From: Peribacillus asahii
GTDB taxonomy: Bacteria; Bacillota; Bacilli; Bacillales; DSM-1321
Assembly (NCBI RefSeq): GCF_003570725.1
Contig: NZ_QWVS01000016.1
Coordinates: 1-64,000, forward strand
Length of the DNA: 64,000 bases
Direction of reading: 5' to 3'
A model generated the notes under the pieces. That model was given only the letters and a program-made list of their open reading frames with translations. It was not told the origin of the DNA and made no database searches. The position numbers and the translations under genes were made by a program. Below are positions 1 to 8,989 of the stretch, piece after piece; the stretch's first letter is position 1, and each line of letters begins with the position of its first letter.

Positions 1-1
1 T

Positions 2-75
2 GCGGGTGTAGTTTAGTGGTAAAACCTCAGCCTTCCAAGCTGATGATGAGGGTTCGATTCCCTTCACCCGCTCCA
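2..75 (+). tRNA. tRNA-Gly (anticodon TCC)
   Basis: A complete cloverleaf can be folded. The acceptor arm GCGGGTG (2-8) pairs with CACCCGC (65-71), the T-arm carries GGTTCGATTCC, and the anticodon loop CTTCCAA gives anticodon TCC, which reads glycine GGA/GGG codons. The 3' CCA is encoded. It sits at the window edge and is probably the last gene of a tRNA cluster, because a terminator follows directly. Confidence 0.95.
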
Positions 76-90
76 TTACATACGTTGATA

Positions 91-136
91 ACGCAGAGTT
101 TCGTTACACAGAGAGAACGAAGCTTTGCGTTTTTTA
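91..136 (+). terminator. Rho-independent terminator after tRNA-Gly
   Basis: Imperfect 15-bp arms (91-105 and 116-130, two mismatches) are followed by a run of six T. Confidence 0.8.
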
Positions 137-176
137 AATTTTATAGATGTAAAAAACTGCTATATTTATAGTGGGG

Positions 177-218
177 AAAGCGTATCGCCTTATCATTGAT
201 TTGGGAGATACGCTTTTT
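177..218 (+). terminator. Second hairpin with T-run
   Basis: AAGCGTATC pairs with GATACGCTT and is followed by TTTTTT on the plus strand. It is probably a back-up terminator for the tRNA transcript. On the minus strand the B3/4 gene ends just before it, but no T-run follows in that direction. Confidence 0.6.
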
Positions 219-221
219 TAT

Positions 222-890
222 TTAATTAGTTGAAATCGAGTAATGCCCTTTTCCTCCATGAATTTGCAGAAACATATCTAGTAAAGATTTTGTTTGCTTA
301 TCGGTTTCTTCTATTGAAGTAGAAGGAGTGAAATAAATAATTTGTAAGGCTTGTTTTGTTTCTTCCGTTACTTTTGTACGCTCAGAATCTACAAATGGAC
401 TGCCGAAAGGCCCTTCTTGATCAACGGATGTAATCATATGTTCCATAGAGTTCATTCGACCGTTAAGCCCCATATATGTATCGCCATGTTCACCAATTTT
501 AATCGTTATATCTCCTTTAAGCTTGGCACGGTCATAGATGCCAATAGGTACTTCGAATAAAAGGGAGAAGAAGTTATTTAAATCGATGGCTGAATGCACA
601 GGTGATAAATAATTTTGTTTTTGGATGCGGCGGTACAGTGCTTCTGCAGATGGGCGATATCTTGACGGGTTTGTTCCTGTTAATTTAAATACATTTCTCC
701 ATTCCTGAATTTTGTTGAAATCCGTCCATTCTTTTTCTTGAAGATCAAAGTATAAAGATTCTTGAAATAGTTGTAATCTTCCTTTTAACATTTGAGGGGA
801 TGGTCCGACTTCGATATCGTTGTATGTAATGATTCCGACTTTAAAGTGTGGAATTCTTTCTTTAAGATTGTCAGCAATGGTTGTTTCCAA
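222..890 (-). CDS. B3/4 domain-containing protein (stand-alone PheRS-beta B3/B4 domain)
   Basis: The protein resembles the free-standing B3/B4 domain family, related to the editing domain of the phenylalanyl-tRNA synthetase beta chain. It carries the family blocks YRPSAEALYRRI, SAIDLNNFFSL and PIGIYDRAKLKGDI. Its cellular substrate is not known; trans-editing or aminoacyl/RNA binding is only inferred. The open frame extends to an ATG at 929, but that codon lacks a ribosome binding site. A TTG at 888-890 lies six bases after GGAGGTG and gives an N-terminus beginning at Ile-rich strand 1, as in homologues, so it was chosen (222 residues). It is divergent from queG. Confidence 0.8.
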   Translation of the reverse strand: METTIADNLKERIPHFKVGIITYNDIEVGPSPQMLKGRLQLFQESLYFDLQEKEWTDFNKIQEWRNVFKLTGTNPSRYRPSAEALYRRIQKQNYLSPVHSAIDLNNFFSLLFEVPIGIYDRAKLKGDITIKIGEHGDTYMGLNGRMNSMEHMITSVDQEGPFGSPFVDSERTKVTEETKQALQIIYFTPSTSIEETDKQTKSLLDMFLQIHGGKGHYSISTN

Positions 891-982
891 GTGTTTCACC
901 TCCAAAAATGATTGAAAATAGTTTAACATAGATGGAAATGGTTGAACATAATACAGACTTTTACGTACGAAGGTGAATAGAG

Positions 983-2116
983 ATGTATATGAAAGAATTG
1001 AAGAAAGAGTTAATTGCTTATAGTCAAGAAATTGGTATCGATAAAATCGGTTTTACGACGGCTTCGACGTTTGATTCGTTAAGGAATCGTTTATTAGAGC
1101 AGCAAACACTAGATTATCAGTCTGGATTTGAGGAGCCAAATATTGAAAAGCGAGTAAGGCCAGAGTTAATTATAGAACATCCGCAATCGATTATTTCCAT
1201 TGCGTTAGCCTATCCTTCTAAAATGAAGGACGCTCCATTAAGTACAAAAGGAGAACGACGTGGTATTTTTTGTCGCGCTTCTTGGGGGACGGATTACCAT
1301 GTTGTGTTGAGAGAGAAGTTACAATTACTTGAATCGTTTATTAAAGAGAAAGTACCGAATGCATTGACGAAAACAATGGTTGATACAGGGGAATTGTCCG
1401 ATCGAGCAGTAGCTGAGCGTGCTGGCATTGGATGGAGTGGGAAAAATACGATGATCATTACTCCAGAGTTTGGATCGTATGTATATTTAGGTGATTTGAT
1501 TACGAATGTACCGTTTGAACCCGATCAACCGATGGAAGATCAATGTGGGACGTGTAATAAATGTGTAGATGTTTGTCCAACGGGAGCACTTGTACAAGGC
1601 GGCCAGTTAAATGCAAAGCGTTGTATCGCTTTTTTAACTCAAACAAAAGGCTTCTTGCCAGACGAATTTCGTTCTAAAATTGGGAATCGTTTGTATGGAT
1701 GTGATACATGTCAGACCGTTTGTCCAAAAAATAAAGGCATTGATTTTCATATTCATGCAGAAATGGAGCCGGACCCAGACATTGCAAAACCGTTGTTAAA
1801 GCCTTTATTGACGATTTCGAATAAGGAATTTAAAGAGAAGTACGGTCATGTATCTGGATCATGGCGTGGAAAAAAGCCGATTCAACGAAATGTAATTTTG
1901 GCGTTGGCACATTTTAAAGATGAAACGGCTTTGCCTGAATTAATTCAGGTAATGGAAGAAGATCCTCGCCCTGTCATTCGCGGTACAGCTGCTTGGGCAA
2001 TCGGAAAGATTGGTGGAGGAGAAGCAGAAGGCATTTTACAACGTGCATTAGATAAAGAGAAAGATGAAGACGTGTTAGCGGAAATAAAGAAGGGATTAAT
2101 GCTAGCGGCATATTGA
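983..2116 (+). CDS. queG: Epoxyqueuosine reductase QueG
   Basis: QueG reduces epoxyqueuosine to queuosine in the tRNA wobble position, the last step of queuosine synthesis, using cobalamin and two [4Fe-4S] clusters. The 377-residue product shows both ferredoxin-type cysteine sets, CGTCNKCVDVCP and CDTCQTVCP, near the middle. The C-terminal third resembles HEAT-type repeats (ILALAHFKDE, PRPVIRGTAAWAIGKIG), as in Bacillus YhbA. The start ATG follows AAGGTGA at seven bases. The neighbours YhbB and TrmL reproduce the yhbA-yhbB-cspR order of B. subtilis. Its B12 requirement links it to the cobalamin-related genes elsewhere in the window. Confidence 0.95.
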   Translation: MYMKELKKELIAYSQEIGIDKIGFTTASTFDSLRNRLLEQQTLDYQSGFEEPNIEKRVRPELIIEHPQSIISIALAYPSKMKDAPLSTKGERRGIFCRASWGTDYHVVLREKLQLLESFIKEKVPNALTKTMVDTGELSDRAVAERAGIGWSGKNTMIITPEFGSYVYLGDLITNVPFEPDQPMEDQCGTCNKCVDVCPTGALVQGGQLNAKRCIAFLTQTKGFLPDEFRSKIGNRLYGCDTCQTVCPKNKGIDFHIHAEMEPDPDIAKPLLKPLLTISNKEFKEKYGHVSGSWRGKKPIQRNVILALAHFKDETALPELIQVMEEDPRPVIRGTAAWAIGKIGGGEAEGILQRALDKEKDEDVLAEIKKGLMLAAY

Positions 2117-2175
2117 TAAAGTGAAATTTCGATTAGTGGGAGCTTACTGTTCGTTAAGCGTTGGATTAAGTAGAG

Positions 2176-2210
2176 GAAATCACTCGTATTATTCAGAGTG
2201 ATTTTTTTTA
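2176..2210 (+). terminator. Terminator after queG
   Basis: AAATCACTC pairs with GAGTGATTT and continues into eight T. Confidence 0.85.
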
Positions 2211-2325
2211 TACAATTAGATTGTAGACACCGTTAGTAAATCAGAAACCTTGATGTAGTTTTTGTATTTTTAATCAAGCCCTCTTTCATACATATTGAGT
2301 AGGAGTGATAAAGGAGGGCTTAAGC

Positions 2326-3192
2326 TTGAGGGAACAATTAAAGGAATTATTACAGACACGCATCGAACAGTATATATCGAGTGATGAGAGACGGGCGGAA
2401 CAAATGGATGAGAAGCCGTTACGAAAGAATCAATTGTTAGAAAAGCGAGAGGCCGATATTGTTCGAGTTCATGCAGCAGGTAAAGTCCATTCTTTGTTTT
2501 ATGACCGAAAAGATACAGTACTGGCCTATCAAGTTCATTTGCAATGTTTAATTAAACAAGGAGATACTTTTTTTATTGAAGAAGAGATAGAAGAACGTGA
2601 GGCGAGGTTTCAAAATGGTCTCATTGTGAATGATTATGAGGTAGAGCTACTTTCAGAAGATACTTTTTTGCCTGAACAAAGAGTAGAGGATACGCAAAGA
2701 ATTACGTATACGTACGATCGAAGAAAAGCGGTTCAATATGCAGAGAGATGGTGGAATGAGTTTAATCCCGCTTATAATAAATTTGCGGATAATTGTACAA
2801 ATTATATATCACAATGCTTACATGCGGGAAATATTCCAATGTGGGGAAGTCCAAACCGAAATAAAGGTTGGTGGATGAGCGGAAAAAGCTGGAGTTATAG
2901 TTGGACGACTGCGCATGGTTTCTATATGCTTTTGGCAAGCGGTAGAGGTATTCGAACGCAAGCAGTGACGTATGCACAAGAGTTAAATCTTGGGGACATT
3001 ATATGCATTGACTTTGAAGGAGATGGCCGTTTTGATCACTCGCTCATTGTAACAGCAAAAGATATATACGGTATGCCGCTTGTGAATGCTCATACGGTAA
3101 ACAGCCGCAGGCGTTATTGGACGTATGAGGATTCTACTCGTTATACTCCCAATATTGTATATAAGTTTTTTAGAATTTTAGATGGAAGGTGA
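2326..3192 (+). CDS. yhbB: YhbB-like amidase-domain protein
   Basis: The C-terminal half matches the bacterial 'putative amidase' domain (Amidase_6, a papain/NlpC-like fold). It has a candidate catalytic Cys in NCTNYISQC, a Trp-rich stretch (GWWMSGKSWSYSWTT), and a His in FDHSLIV. The N-terminal ~100 residues are charged and lack a recognised domain. No signal peptide or membrane segment is visible. A GTG at 2305 is in frame, but AAGGAGGG at 2311-2318 is spaced eight bases from the TTG at 2326, which was taken as the start (288 residues). The substrate is unknown; a cell-wall or sporulation role is inferred from the family. Confidence 0.82.
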   Translation: MREQLKELLQTRIEQYISSDERRAEQMDEKPLRKNQLLEKREADIVRVHAAGKVHSLFYDRKDTVLAYQVHLQCLIKQGDTFFIEEEIEEREARFQNGLIVNDYEVELLSEDTFLPEQRVEDTQRITYTYDRRKAVQYAERWWNEFNPAYNKFADNCTNYISQCLHAGNIPMWGSPNRNKGWWMSGKSWSYSWTTAHGFYMLLASGRGIRTQAVTYAQELNLGDIICIDFEGDGRFDHSLIVTAKDIYGMPLVNAHTVNSRRRYWTYEDSTRYTPNIVYKFFRILDGR

Positions 3193-3217
3193 AACGTTTT
3201 TTCGTCGGTTTGATTAA

Positions 3218-3226
3218 TGTTATAAT
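3218..3226 (+). promoter_or_regulatory. Extended -10 promoter of trmL
   Basis: TGTTATAAT is an extended -10 with a perfect TATAAT, about 35 bases before the TTG start of trmL. The -35 region is weak. It lies just after the yhbB stop, so trmL can be transcribed independently. Confidence 0.55.
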
Positions 3227-3260
3227 GAAGGGAGACATTCATACTAGAGGTGAACATGAA

Positions 3261-3749
3261 TTGGCCATACATGTAGTTTTATATCAACCTGAAATCCCGG
3301 CGAATACAGGAAACATTGCAAGAAGCTGTGCGGCAACAAATACAACGTTACATTTAATTCGTCCACTTGGATTTTCAACAGATGACAAATCTTTAAAGCG
3401 TGCGGGTCTTGATTATTGGGAGCATGTAAAGATTCATTATTATGATTCTATGGATGAATTCTTTGAGAAAAATGCTGGTGGGGATTTTTACTATTTATCT
3501 AAATTTGGTGAAAAGCCTCATACGACATTTGATTATAGTGATCAAGATAAAGAAATCTTCTTTATTTTCGGTAGAGAAACAACGGGGCTTCCGAAAGATT
3601 TAATTCAGGAGAATATGGATCGTTGTTTACGCGTTCCGATGACGGATAAGGTGCGTTCGTTAAATTTATCAAATACGGCAGCTATTTTAATATATGAAGC
3701 ATTAAGACAGCAAAATTATCGTGATTTAGATATTATAAGAGAAGGCTGA
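3261..3749 (+). CDS. trmL: tRNA (cytidine/uridine 34-2'-O)-methyltransferase TrmL (CspR)
   Basis: TrmL is a SPOUT-class enzyme that uses S-adenosylmethionine to methylate the ribose of the wobble base in tRNA-Leu isoacceptors. The product carries the motifs YQPEIPANTGNIAR at the N-terminus, FIFGRETTGLP near residue 105, and the knot motif RVPMTDKVRSLNLSNTAAILIYE. The open frame begins at 3189, but family members start at the residue before AIHVVLYQPEIP. The TTG at 3261, eight bases after GAGGTG, gives 162 residues, the usual length. It lies in the yhbA-yhbB-cspR context. Confidence 0.93.
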   Translation: MAIHVVLYQPEIPANTGNIARSCAATNTTLHLIRPLGFSTDDKSLKRAGLDYWEHVKIHYYDSMDEFFEKNAGGDFYYLSKFGEKPHTTFDYSDQDKEIFFIFGRETTGLPKDLIQENMDRCLRVPMTDKVRSLNLSNTAAILIYEALRQQNYRDLDIIREG

Positions 3750-3772
3750 CATCATTCATTTTTCGCTCGTAG

Positions 3773-3800
3773 GTGTGAAATCGGGGTTCACACACGTTTT
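3773..3800 (+). terminator. Possible weak terminator after trmL
   Basis: GTGTGAA and TTCACAC pair with a seven-base loop, but only four T follow (ACGTTTTAAC). Confidence 0.35.
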
Positions 3801-3817
3801 AACTATGTTGACGGCGG

Positions 3818-3849
3818 GCGCTTTCTCTATAAATATTTAGAGAAAGCGC
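3818..3849. repeat. Perfect 12-bp inverted repeat in the trmL-nitroreductase gap
   Basis: GCGCTTTCTCTA (3818-3829) and TAGAGAAAGCGC (3838-3849) are exact complements around an eight-base AT-rich loop. No T-run follows on either side, so this is not an ordinary terminator. The rest of the 285-base gap contains several further AGCGC words and no convincing reading frame. Confidence 0.7.
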
Positions 3850-4034
3850 TAAGATGAGAGCTAGAAGTCAATAGCGTCAAGCGCTTTTGATATGTGTTTA
3901 GATAGCTCTAGGATGTCAGTGGTTCGCTAAGTATTTCTAAAGGAAGAAAGCGCCTTCAGAAGTACCCGCTTTATGTTTGTCGCCAATTATGGCGTCTTAC
4001 AGTTTTTTATACATAATGTACAGGGGGATTAAAG

Positions 4035-4784
4035 ATGAATCAGATTATCGAAAAAATACTAGATCACCGTTCTATTCGTTCATTTGAGGACAAGCCGGTA
4101 ACAGAGGAACAAATTCGTACAATCGTAGAGTGTGCTCAAGCAGCATCCACTTCAAGCTATATTCAAGCATATTCTATTATTGGGGTATCGAATCCGGAGA
4201 AGAAAGCACAGCTGGCTGAACTTGCTGGGCCGCAAACCTATGTAGAGAAAAGTGCGCACGTGTTTGTTTTTTGTGTTGATTTACACCGTCATGATATTGT
4301 TGCCGAGATGGAAGGACGAGATTTATCCGAGTCGATTGAAAGTACAGAGCAGTTTATGGTCGGTTGCATAGATGCTGCTCTTGCTGCACAAAATGCTGCA
4401 ATCGCTGCGGAATCGATGGATCTTGGTATATGTTATATTGGTGGTATTCGTAATAATTTACATGCAGTTAGTGAAATTTTAAATATTCCACATCGTGTGC
4501 TTCCGTTATTTGCGCTTATTATCGGTCATCCGAAAAATCGCTCTGAGAAGAAGCCGCGTTTACCGCTTGCTAACGTGTATCATGAAAATGGCTACCAAGC
4601 GGACCAACAAGTATTCATTGAACAGTTACAAGCATATAATGAAACAATCTCCAGTTATTATGATAGAAGAACAAAAGGAAAGCGTAAAGATACATGGACA
4701 GAGCAAATGGCTAATACGTTAGGGAAGAAAAGCCGTATGTATATGAAAGAGTACGTGGAAGGAAAAGGATTGAAAAAGCGTTAA
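4035..4784 (+). CDS. NADPH-dependent FMN nitroreductase (NfsA/NfrA family)
   Basis: A 249-residue flavin reductase of the oxygen-insensitive nitroreductase family. It carries HRSIRSFEDKPV at residues 11-22 (FMN phosphate contacts), AAQNAAIAAESMDLGICYIGGIRN in the middle, and the C-terminal Arg/Lys-rich extension typical of the NfsA/NfrA branch. Such enzymes reduce nitro compounds, quinones or flavin with NADPH. The native substrate cannot be read from sequence. The start ATG follows AGGGGGA. It is a single gene, closed by a strong terminator shared with the small gene opposite. Confidence 0.88.
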   Translation: MNQIIEKILDHRSIRSFEDKPVTEEQIRTIVECAQAASTSSYIQAYSIIGVSNPEKKAQLAELAGPQTYVEKSAHVFVFCVDLHRHDIVAEMEGRDLSESIESTEQFMVGCIDAALAAQNAAIAAESMDLGICYIGGIRNNLHAVSEILNIPHRVLPLFALIIGHPKNRSEKKPRLPLANVYHENGYQADQQVFIEQLQAYNETISSYYDRRTKGKRKDTWTEQMANTLGKKSRMYMKEYVEGKGLKKR

Positions 4785-4789
4785 AGAAA

Positions 4790-4836
4790 GTAAAAAAAGC
4801 TGAGTTGCTAAAGATAAGCAACTCAGCTTTTTTTAT
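4790..4836. terminator. Bidirectional terminator
   Basis: AAAAAAGCTGAGTTGCT and its exact complement flank a seven-base loop, with T-runs on both strands. It serves the nitroreductase gene (+) and the 30-residue small gene (-). Confidence 0.9.
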
Positions 4837-4928
4837 TAAACACTCGGTTTGTCGTTATAACCTGCAGTAAAGATAGCGGATAAAAATGTCACAATTACAG
4901 CAAGAATGATAATTGTACCTGCGCCCAT
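4836..4928 (-). CDS. Small single-pass membrane protein, 30 residues
   Basis: Translation of the minus strand gives MGAGTIIILAVIVTFLSAIF followed by TAGYNDKPSV: one hydrophobic segment (residues 5-22) and a short polar tail. The gene has AAGGAGG eight bases before the ATG, a near-consensus promoter at 4974-5002, and its own side of the bidirectional terminator. It is therefore very probably a real small gene. No family was recognised with certainty. The size and layout recall the tiny spore or respiratory-complex membrane peptides of Bacillus. Confidence 0.75.
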   Translation of the reverse strand: MGAGTIIILAVIVTFLSAIFTAGYNDKPSV

Positions 4929-4973
4929 TATCGCAGTCCTCCTTTAAACTGAATTGTCCAAATTTATACATGT

Positions 4974-5002
4974 AGTATACCTCAGTTACCAAAAAATGTG
5001 AA
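4974..5002 (-). promoter_or_regulatory. Sigma-A promoter of the 30-residue small gene
   Basis: On the minus strand, TTCACA (4997-5002) and TATACT (4974-4979) are separated by exactly 17 bases. Confidence 0.7.
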
Positions 5003-5166
5003 TTATTTATTGCCATTGCTTGTATAATTTGTTAGAGAATATTTACTGATTTTATCGTAATTCAATCGTAGTTTAAACAACCTCTTTTGAAACTATGCAC
5101 ATGTTTGTCAAAGTTGGCGCATAGATTTAAGTATTCTCTATAAAGGGATAGGGGGAGGCTCCAGTA

Positions 5167-7062
5167 ATGGACATTTTAAGAAAAATTGAAAAGTTTAGAG
5201 AAGATGAACAGAAGCTGAAGTGGGAAGGGACTTTTGCAGAATACTTAGAGATCCTTAAAGAAAAGCCTTGGGTTGCACAGTCTGCACATTCGCGTGTATA
5301 TAACATGATTAAAGATGCTGGGATAGAAGAAGTCAATGGTGTGAAACGATATAACTTCTTTAGTGGTCAATTATTTGGTTTAGAAGATTCATTGGAGCGC
5401 TTGATTGAAGAATATTTTCATCCAGCGGCAAAGCGACTAGATGTTCGTAAGCGGATTTTGTTGTTGATGGGTCCTGTTTCAGGTGGGAAATCGACGCTTG
5501 TTTCTTTATTAAAGAGAGGGCTGGAGTCATATTCCTTAAAGGAGCAAGGTGCTATTTATGCGATTAAAGGCTGCCCAATGCATGAGGATCCTCTACATTT
5601 GATTCCACAATACTTACGTGATGATTTCTATGAAGAGTATGGTATTCGAATTGAAGGAAACTTATCTCCATTGAACTTAATGAGGCTGGAGAAAGAGTAT
5701 GGAAATCGTATTGAAGATGTTATGGTTGAACGAATTTTTCTTTCGGAAGACCGTCGAGTAGGGATTGGTACATTTAGTCCGTCTGATCCTAAATCACAAG
5801 ACATTGCTGATTTAACAGGAAGTATTGACTTTTCCACAATTGCAGAGTTTGGTTCAGAATCTGACCCGCGCGCCTATCGTTTTGACGGGGAGTTAAATAA
5901 AGCAAATCGTGGAATGATGGAGTTCCAGGAAATGTTGAAATGTGATGAGAAATTCCTATGGCACCTATTGTCTCTTACACAGGAAGGAAATTTTAAAGCA
6001 GGCCGCTTTGCGTTAATTTCAGCGGATGAATTAATTGTTGCCCATACGAATGAAACAGAGTATAAGTCATTTATTTCTAATAAGAAAAACGAGGCCCTTC
6101 ATTCACGGATTATTGTGATGCCGATTCCGTATAACTTAAAAGTGTCGGAAGAAGAAAAAATTTATGAAAAAATGATTCGTGAGAGCGATGTTGCCAATGT
6201 TCATATTGCACCGCATACGTTAAAGATTGCAGCGATGTTTAGTATTTTAACACGTCTGAAGGATCCTAAAAAAGGCGATATTGATTTAGTGAAGAAAATG
6301 CGTCTATATGATGGGGAAAATGTAGAAGGGTTTAATTCAGCGGATATTCGTGAATTGAAAAAAGAACATCAAGATGAGGGAATGAGCGGAATCGATCCGC
6401 GTTATGTTATTAACCGCATTTCTTCGACGATTATAAGAAAGGAAAATCCATCGATTAATGCACTGGATGTATTGATGTCCTTAAAAGATGGACTTGATCA
6501 GCATCCTTCGATTACGAACGAGCTTAGGGAGCGTTATTTAAACTTTATTTCACTTGCGCGTAAGGAATATGATGCAATTGCCAAAAATGAAGTTCAAAAG
6601 GCTTTTGTTTATTCATATGAAGAGTCTGCCAAAATTCTTATGGATAATTATCTCGACAATGTTGAGGCCTACTGCAATAAAACAAGATTGCGCGATCCAT
6701 TAACAGGAGAAGAGATTAATCCAGATGAAAAGCTGATGCGTTCTATTGAAGAACAAATTGGCATTTCAGAAAATGCGAAAAAAGCGTTCCGGGAAGAAAT
6801 TTTAATTCGTATTTCGGCTTATGCTCGTAAAGGAAAACGATTTGATTATAGCTCGCATGACCGTCTTCGTGAAGCGATTCAGAAAAAGTTGTTCGCTGAC
6901 TTAAAAGATGTTGTGAAGATTACAACGTCAACAAAAACACCGGATGAACGCCAATTGAAGAAAGTAAATGAAGTGATTGCTAGATTAATTGAAGAGCATG
7001 GCTATAACTCAACTTCTGCTAATGAGTTATTGAGATATGTAGGCAGCTTGTTAAATCGCTAA
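5167..7062 (+). CDS. prkA: Serine protein kinase PrkA
   Basis: PrkA is an AAA-type protein with a C-terminal kinase-like domain. In Bacillus it acts in sporulation, where kinase and more recently protease activities have been reported. The 631-residue length is typical. The N-terminal AAA core carries the Walker A loop GPVSGGKST near residue 105. Later blocks FDGELNKANRGMMEFQEMLK and the C-terminal SxxSAYARKGKRFDY region are family signatures. The start ATG follows GGGGGAGG. In B. subtilis the gene lies near yhbH, which is found two genes downstream here; the pair is widely co-inherited with spoVR, also in this window. Confidence 0.95.
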   Translation: MDILRKIEKFREDEQKLKWEGTFAEYLEILKEKPWVAQSAHSRVYNMIKDAGIEEVNGVKRYNFFSGQLFGLEDSLERLIEEYFHPAAKRLDVRKRILLLMGPVSGGKSTLVSLLKRGLESYSLKEQGAIYAIKGCPMHEDPLHLIPQYLRDDFYEEYGIRIEGNLSPLNLMRLEKEYGNRIEDVMVERIFLSEDRRVGIGTFSPSDPKSQDIADLTGSIDFSTIAEFGSESDPRAYRFDGELNKANRGMMEFQEMLKCDEKFLWHLLSLTQEGNFKAGRFALISADELIVAHTNETEYKSFISNKKNEALHSRIIVMPIPYNLKVSEEEKIYEKMIRESDVANVHIAPHTLKIAAMFSILTRLKDPKKGDIDLVKKMRLYDGENVEGFNSADIRELKKEHQDEGMSGIDPRYVINRISSTIIRKENPSINALDVLMSLKDGLDQHPSITNELRERYLNFISLARKEYDAIAKNEVQKAFVYSYEESAKILMDNYLDNVEAYCNKTRLRDPLTGEEINPDEKLMRSIEEQIGISENAKKAFREEILIRISAYARKGKRFDYSSHDRLREAIQKKLFADLKDVVKITTSTKTPDERQLKKVNEVIARLIEEHGYNSTSANELLRYVGSLLNR

Positions 7063-7070
7063 CAGAAGAT

Positions 7071-7100
7071 GTTCCCCTGCCGAATTGAGGTGGGGGACTA
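7071..7100 (+). terminator. Possible terminator after prkA
   Basis: GTTCCCC pairs with GGGGGAC (7092-7098), followed by a T-rich stretch without a long T-run. Confidence 0.45.
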
Positions 7101-7195
7101 TTTCTTATTTAAACGTATGTTAAATAAGCGTGCCTGCTTAGGAGTAAAACAGTTTCCTTACCTATGGAGTTGGAATCCAATAAGGGAGGGCCGGC

Positions 7196-7489
7196 ATGAG
7201 TATACTAGATGAGTTAAACAAATTAGCGGAGAAACTAAATAATAGTGGAGAGCGCACTTTTGGCAATCGTGCACGTGTGTATCAGTTTGATTTAGAAGAA
7301 AGTGGTTCATTTCAATTGTTGATTAAAGACGGTAAAGTGAAAGTGCTAGAGGGGACGCCTTATCATCCTGAAATAACTCTACAACTATCAGATGAGAATC
7401 TATTCAAATTGCTAAACGACGATTCAAGTACCACAGAAGCCCTTAAGGCTGGCCGTTTAAAAGTAGATGGTAAGGTGGACTTCACCTAA
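7196..7489 (+). CDS. SCP2 sterol-binding-domain protein, 3' end probably frameshifted
   Basis: The 97-residue product matches the small SCP-2 lipid-binding family (YQFDLEESGSFQLLIKDGKVKVLEGT, LKAGRLKVDGK). The family normally continues after LKVxG with a helix of the type GLALKLQ. Here the frame stops at FT, but the +1 frame continues as LHLKLQNINKLNVTRL to a TAG at 7528-7530. Loss of one base near 7480 (GTGGACTT) would explain this. The ATG follows GGGAGGG at good spacing. The function, binding a hydrophobic ligand, is inferred from the family only. Confidence 0.75.
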   Translation: MSILDELNKLAEKLNNSGERTFGNRARVYQFDLEESGSFQLLIKDGKVKVLEGTPYHPEITLQLSDENLFKLLNDDSSTTEALKAGRLKVDGKVDFT

Positions 7490-7516
7490 AGTTGCAAAAT
7501 ATTAATAAACTAAACG

Positions 7517-7546
7517 TCACTCGGCTGTAGGGTCGAGTGATTTCTT
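7517..7546 (+). terminator. Terminator after the SCP2 gene
   Basis: TCACTCG and CGAGTGA pair, followed by TTTCTT. Confidence 0.6.
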
Positions 7547-7794
7547 GCTTAAAGGGCTTATATGTTTATTCATTCACGTTTAGTTAATATTTGAGCATAG
7601 GCAATCGTCTAATATTGAAAAATAGTGTAAATTTATTGATTTTATTGCATAGGATAGAGTAATACTTTTCTTTTATTACGGTGAAAGAGCAAGAGAAATC
7701 ATGGGCAAAAATGAAAGATTGTATTCATATCACACTAACCTATCTTATGAGGGAATGCAAAAAAAGGTGCATAATGTTTTTGAGGGGGAAGAAG

Positions 7795-8964
7795 ATGAAG
7801 GAAGAAAATAACCATCAATTTGCAATTTCTAAGGAAGATTGGTCCCTCCATCGAAAAGGCTATGATGATCAGCAGCGTCATCAAGAAAAGGTGCAGGAGG
7901 CAATCAAGAACAATTTACCGGATTTAATTTCTGAAGAAAGCATTATTATGTCTAATGGTCGCGATGTTGTAAAGATTCCAATCCGTTCTCTCGATGAATA
8001 TAAGATCCGCTATAATTATGATAAAAATAAGCATGTAGGTCAAGGTGGCGGGGACAGCAAAGTAGGGGATGTCGTTGCACGTGATGGCTCTCCATCTGAA
8101 AGCGGCCCCGGAAAAGGAAAAGGAGCAGGAGATCAAGCCGGTGAAGATTATTACGAAGCTGAAGTATCTATGATGGAATTAGAAGAGGCTTTATTTAAAC
8201 AACTAGAGCTGCCAAACCTTCAGAAAAAAGAACAGGCAGAACATACATTGGAGCATATTGAATTTAATGATATTCGTAAAACAGGCTTAATGGGGAACAT
8301 TGATAAGAAGAAAACGATGATTTCTGCTTTTAAACGCAATGCGTTAAGCGGTAAACCAGGTTTTCATCCGATTTATAAAGAAGATTTTAAATTTAAAACG
8401 TGGAATGAGATTCAAAAACCAGACTCTAAAGCTGTTGTGTTAGCGATGATGGATACGTCAGGCTCCATGGGACTTTGGGAGAAGTATATGGCACGTAGTT
8501 TCTTCTTTTGGATGACCCGTTTCTTGCGGACAAAGTATGAAACAGTGGAAATTGAATTTATTGCGCATCATACGGAAGCGAAAGTAGTATCACAAGATGA
8601 TTTCTTTACAAAAGGTGAAAGTGGAGGAACCATTTGCTCCTCGGTTTATCGTAAAGCTTTGGAACTCATAGAAGATAAGTATGACCCAGCTAAATATAAT
8701 ATTTATCCGTTTCATTTTTCCGATGGAGATAATTTGACTTCAGATAATGTTCGTTGCGTGAAGCTTGTTGAAGAGTTAATGAAGGTTTCGAATATGTTCG
8801 GATACGGGGAAGTAAATCAGTATAATCGCCATTCTACCTTAATGACTGCCTATAAAAATATTAATAATGAGAAGTTTTACTATTATATTTTAAAGCAAAA
8901 ATCGGATGTTTTTCATGCAATGAAGAACTTTTTTAAGAAACAGGACAATAAAGAATATGTGTAA
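7795..8964 (+). CDS. yhbH: Sporulation protein YhbH (DUF444)
   Basis: YhbH belongs to the DUF444 family (YeaH in enterobacteria), whose genes travel with prkA and spoVR. It has a von Willebrand A-like C-terminal half with the metal-site motif MMDTSGSMG near residue 220. An N-terminal basic region and a Gly-rich linker ([24 protein letters not shown]) precede it. The open frame reaches 7681, but the ATG at 7795 follows AGGGGG at six bases and gives 389 residues, close to B. subtilis YhbH (392). It is expected to be sporulation-controlled; no sigma-E promoter could be assigned with confidence. Confidence 0.92.
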   Translation: MKEENNHQFAISKEDWSLHRKGYDDQQRHQEKVQEAIKNNLPDLISEESIIMSNGRDVVKIPIRSLDEYKIRYNYDKNKHVGQGGGDSKVGDVVARDGSPSESGPGKGKGAGDQAGEDYYEAEVSMMELEEALFKQLELPNLQKKEQAEHTLEHIEFNDIRKTGLMGNIDKKKTMISAFKRNALSGKPGFHPIYKEDFKFKTWNEIQKPDSKAVVLAMMDTSGSMGLWEKYMARSFFFWMTRFLRTKYETVEIEFIAHHTEAKVVSQDDFFTKGESGGTICSSVYRKALELIEDKYDPAKYNIYPFHFSDGDNLTSDNVRCVKLVEELMKVSNMFGYGEVNQYNRHSTLMTAYKNINNEKFYYYILKQKSDVFHAMKNFFKKQDNKEYV

Positions 8965-8989
8965 ATGAGCATGTACACAAGTATGGATA

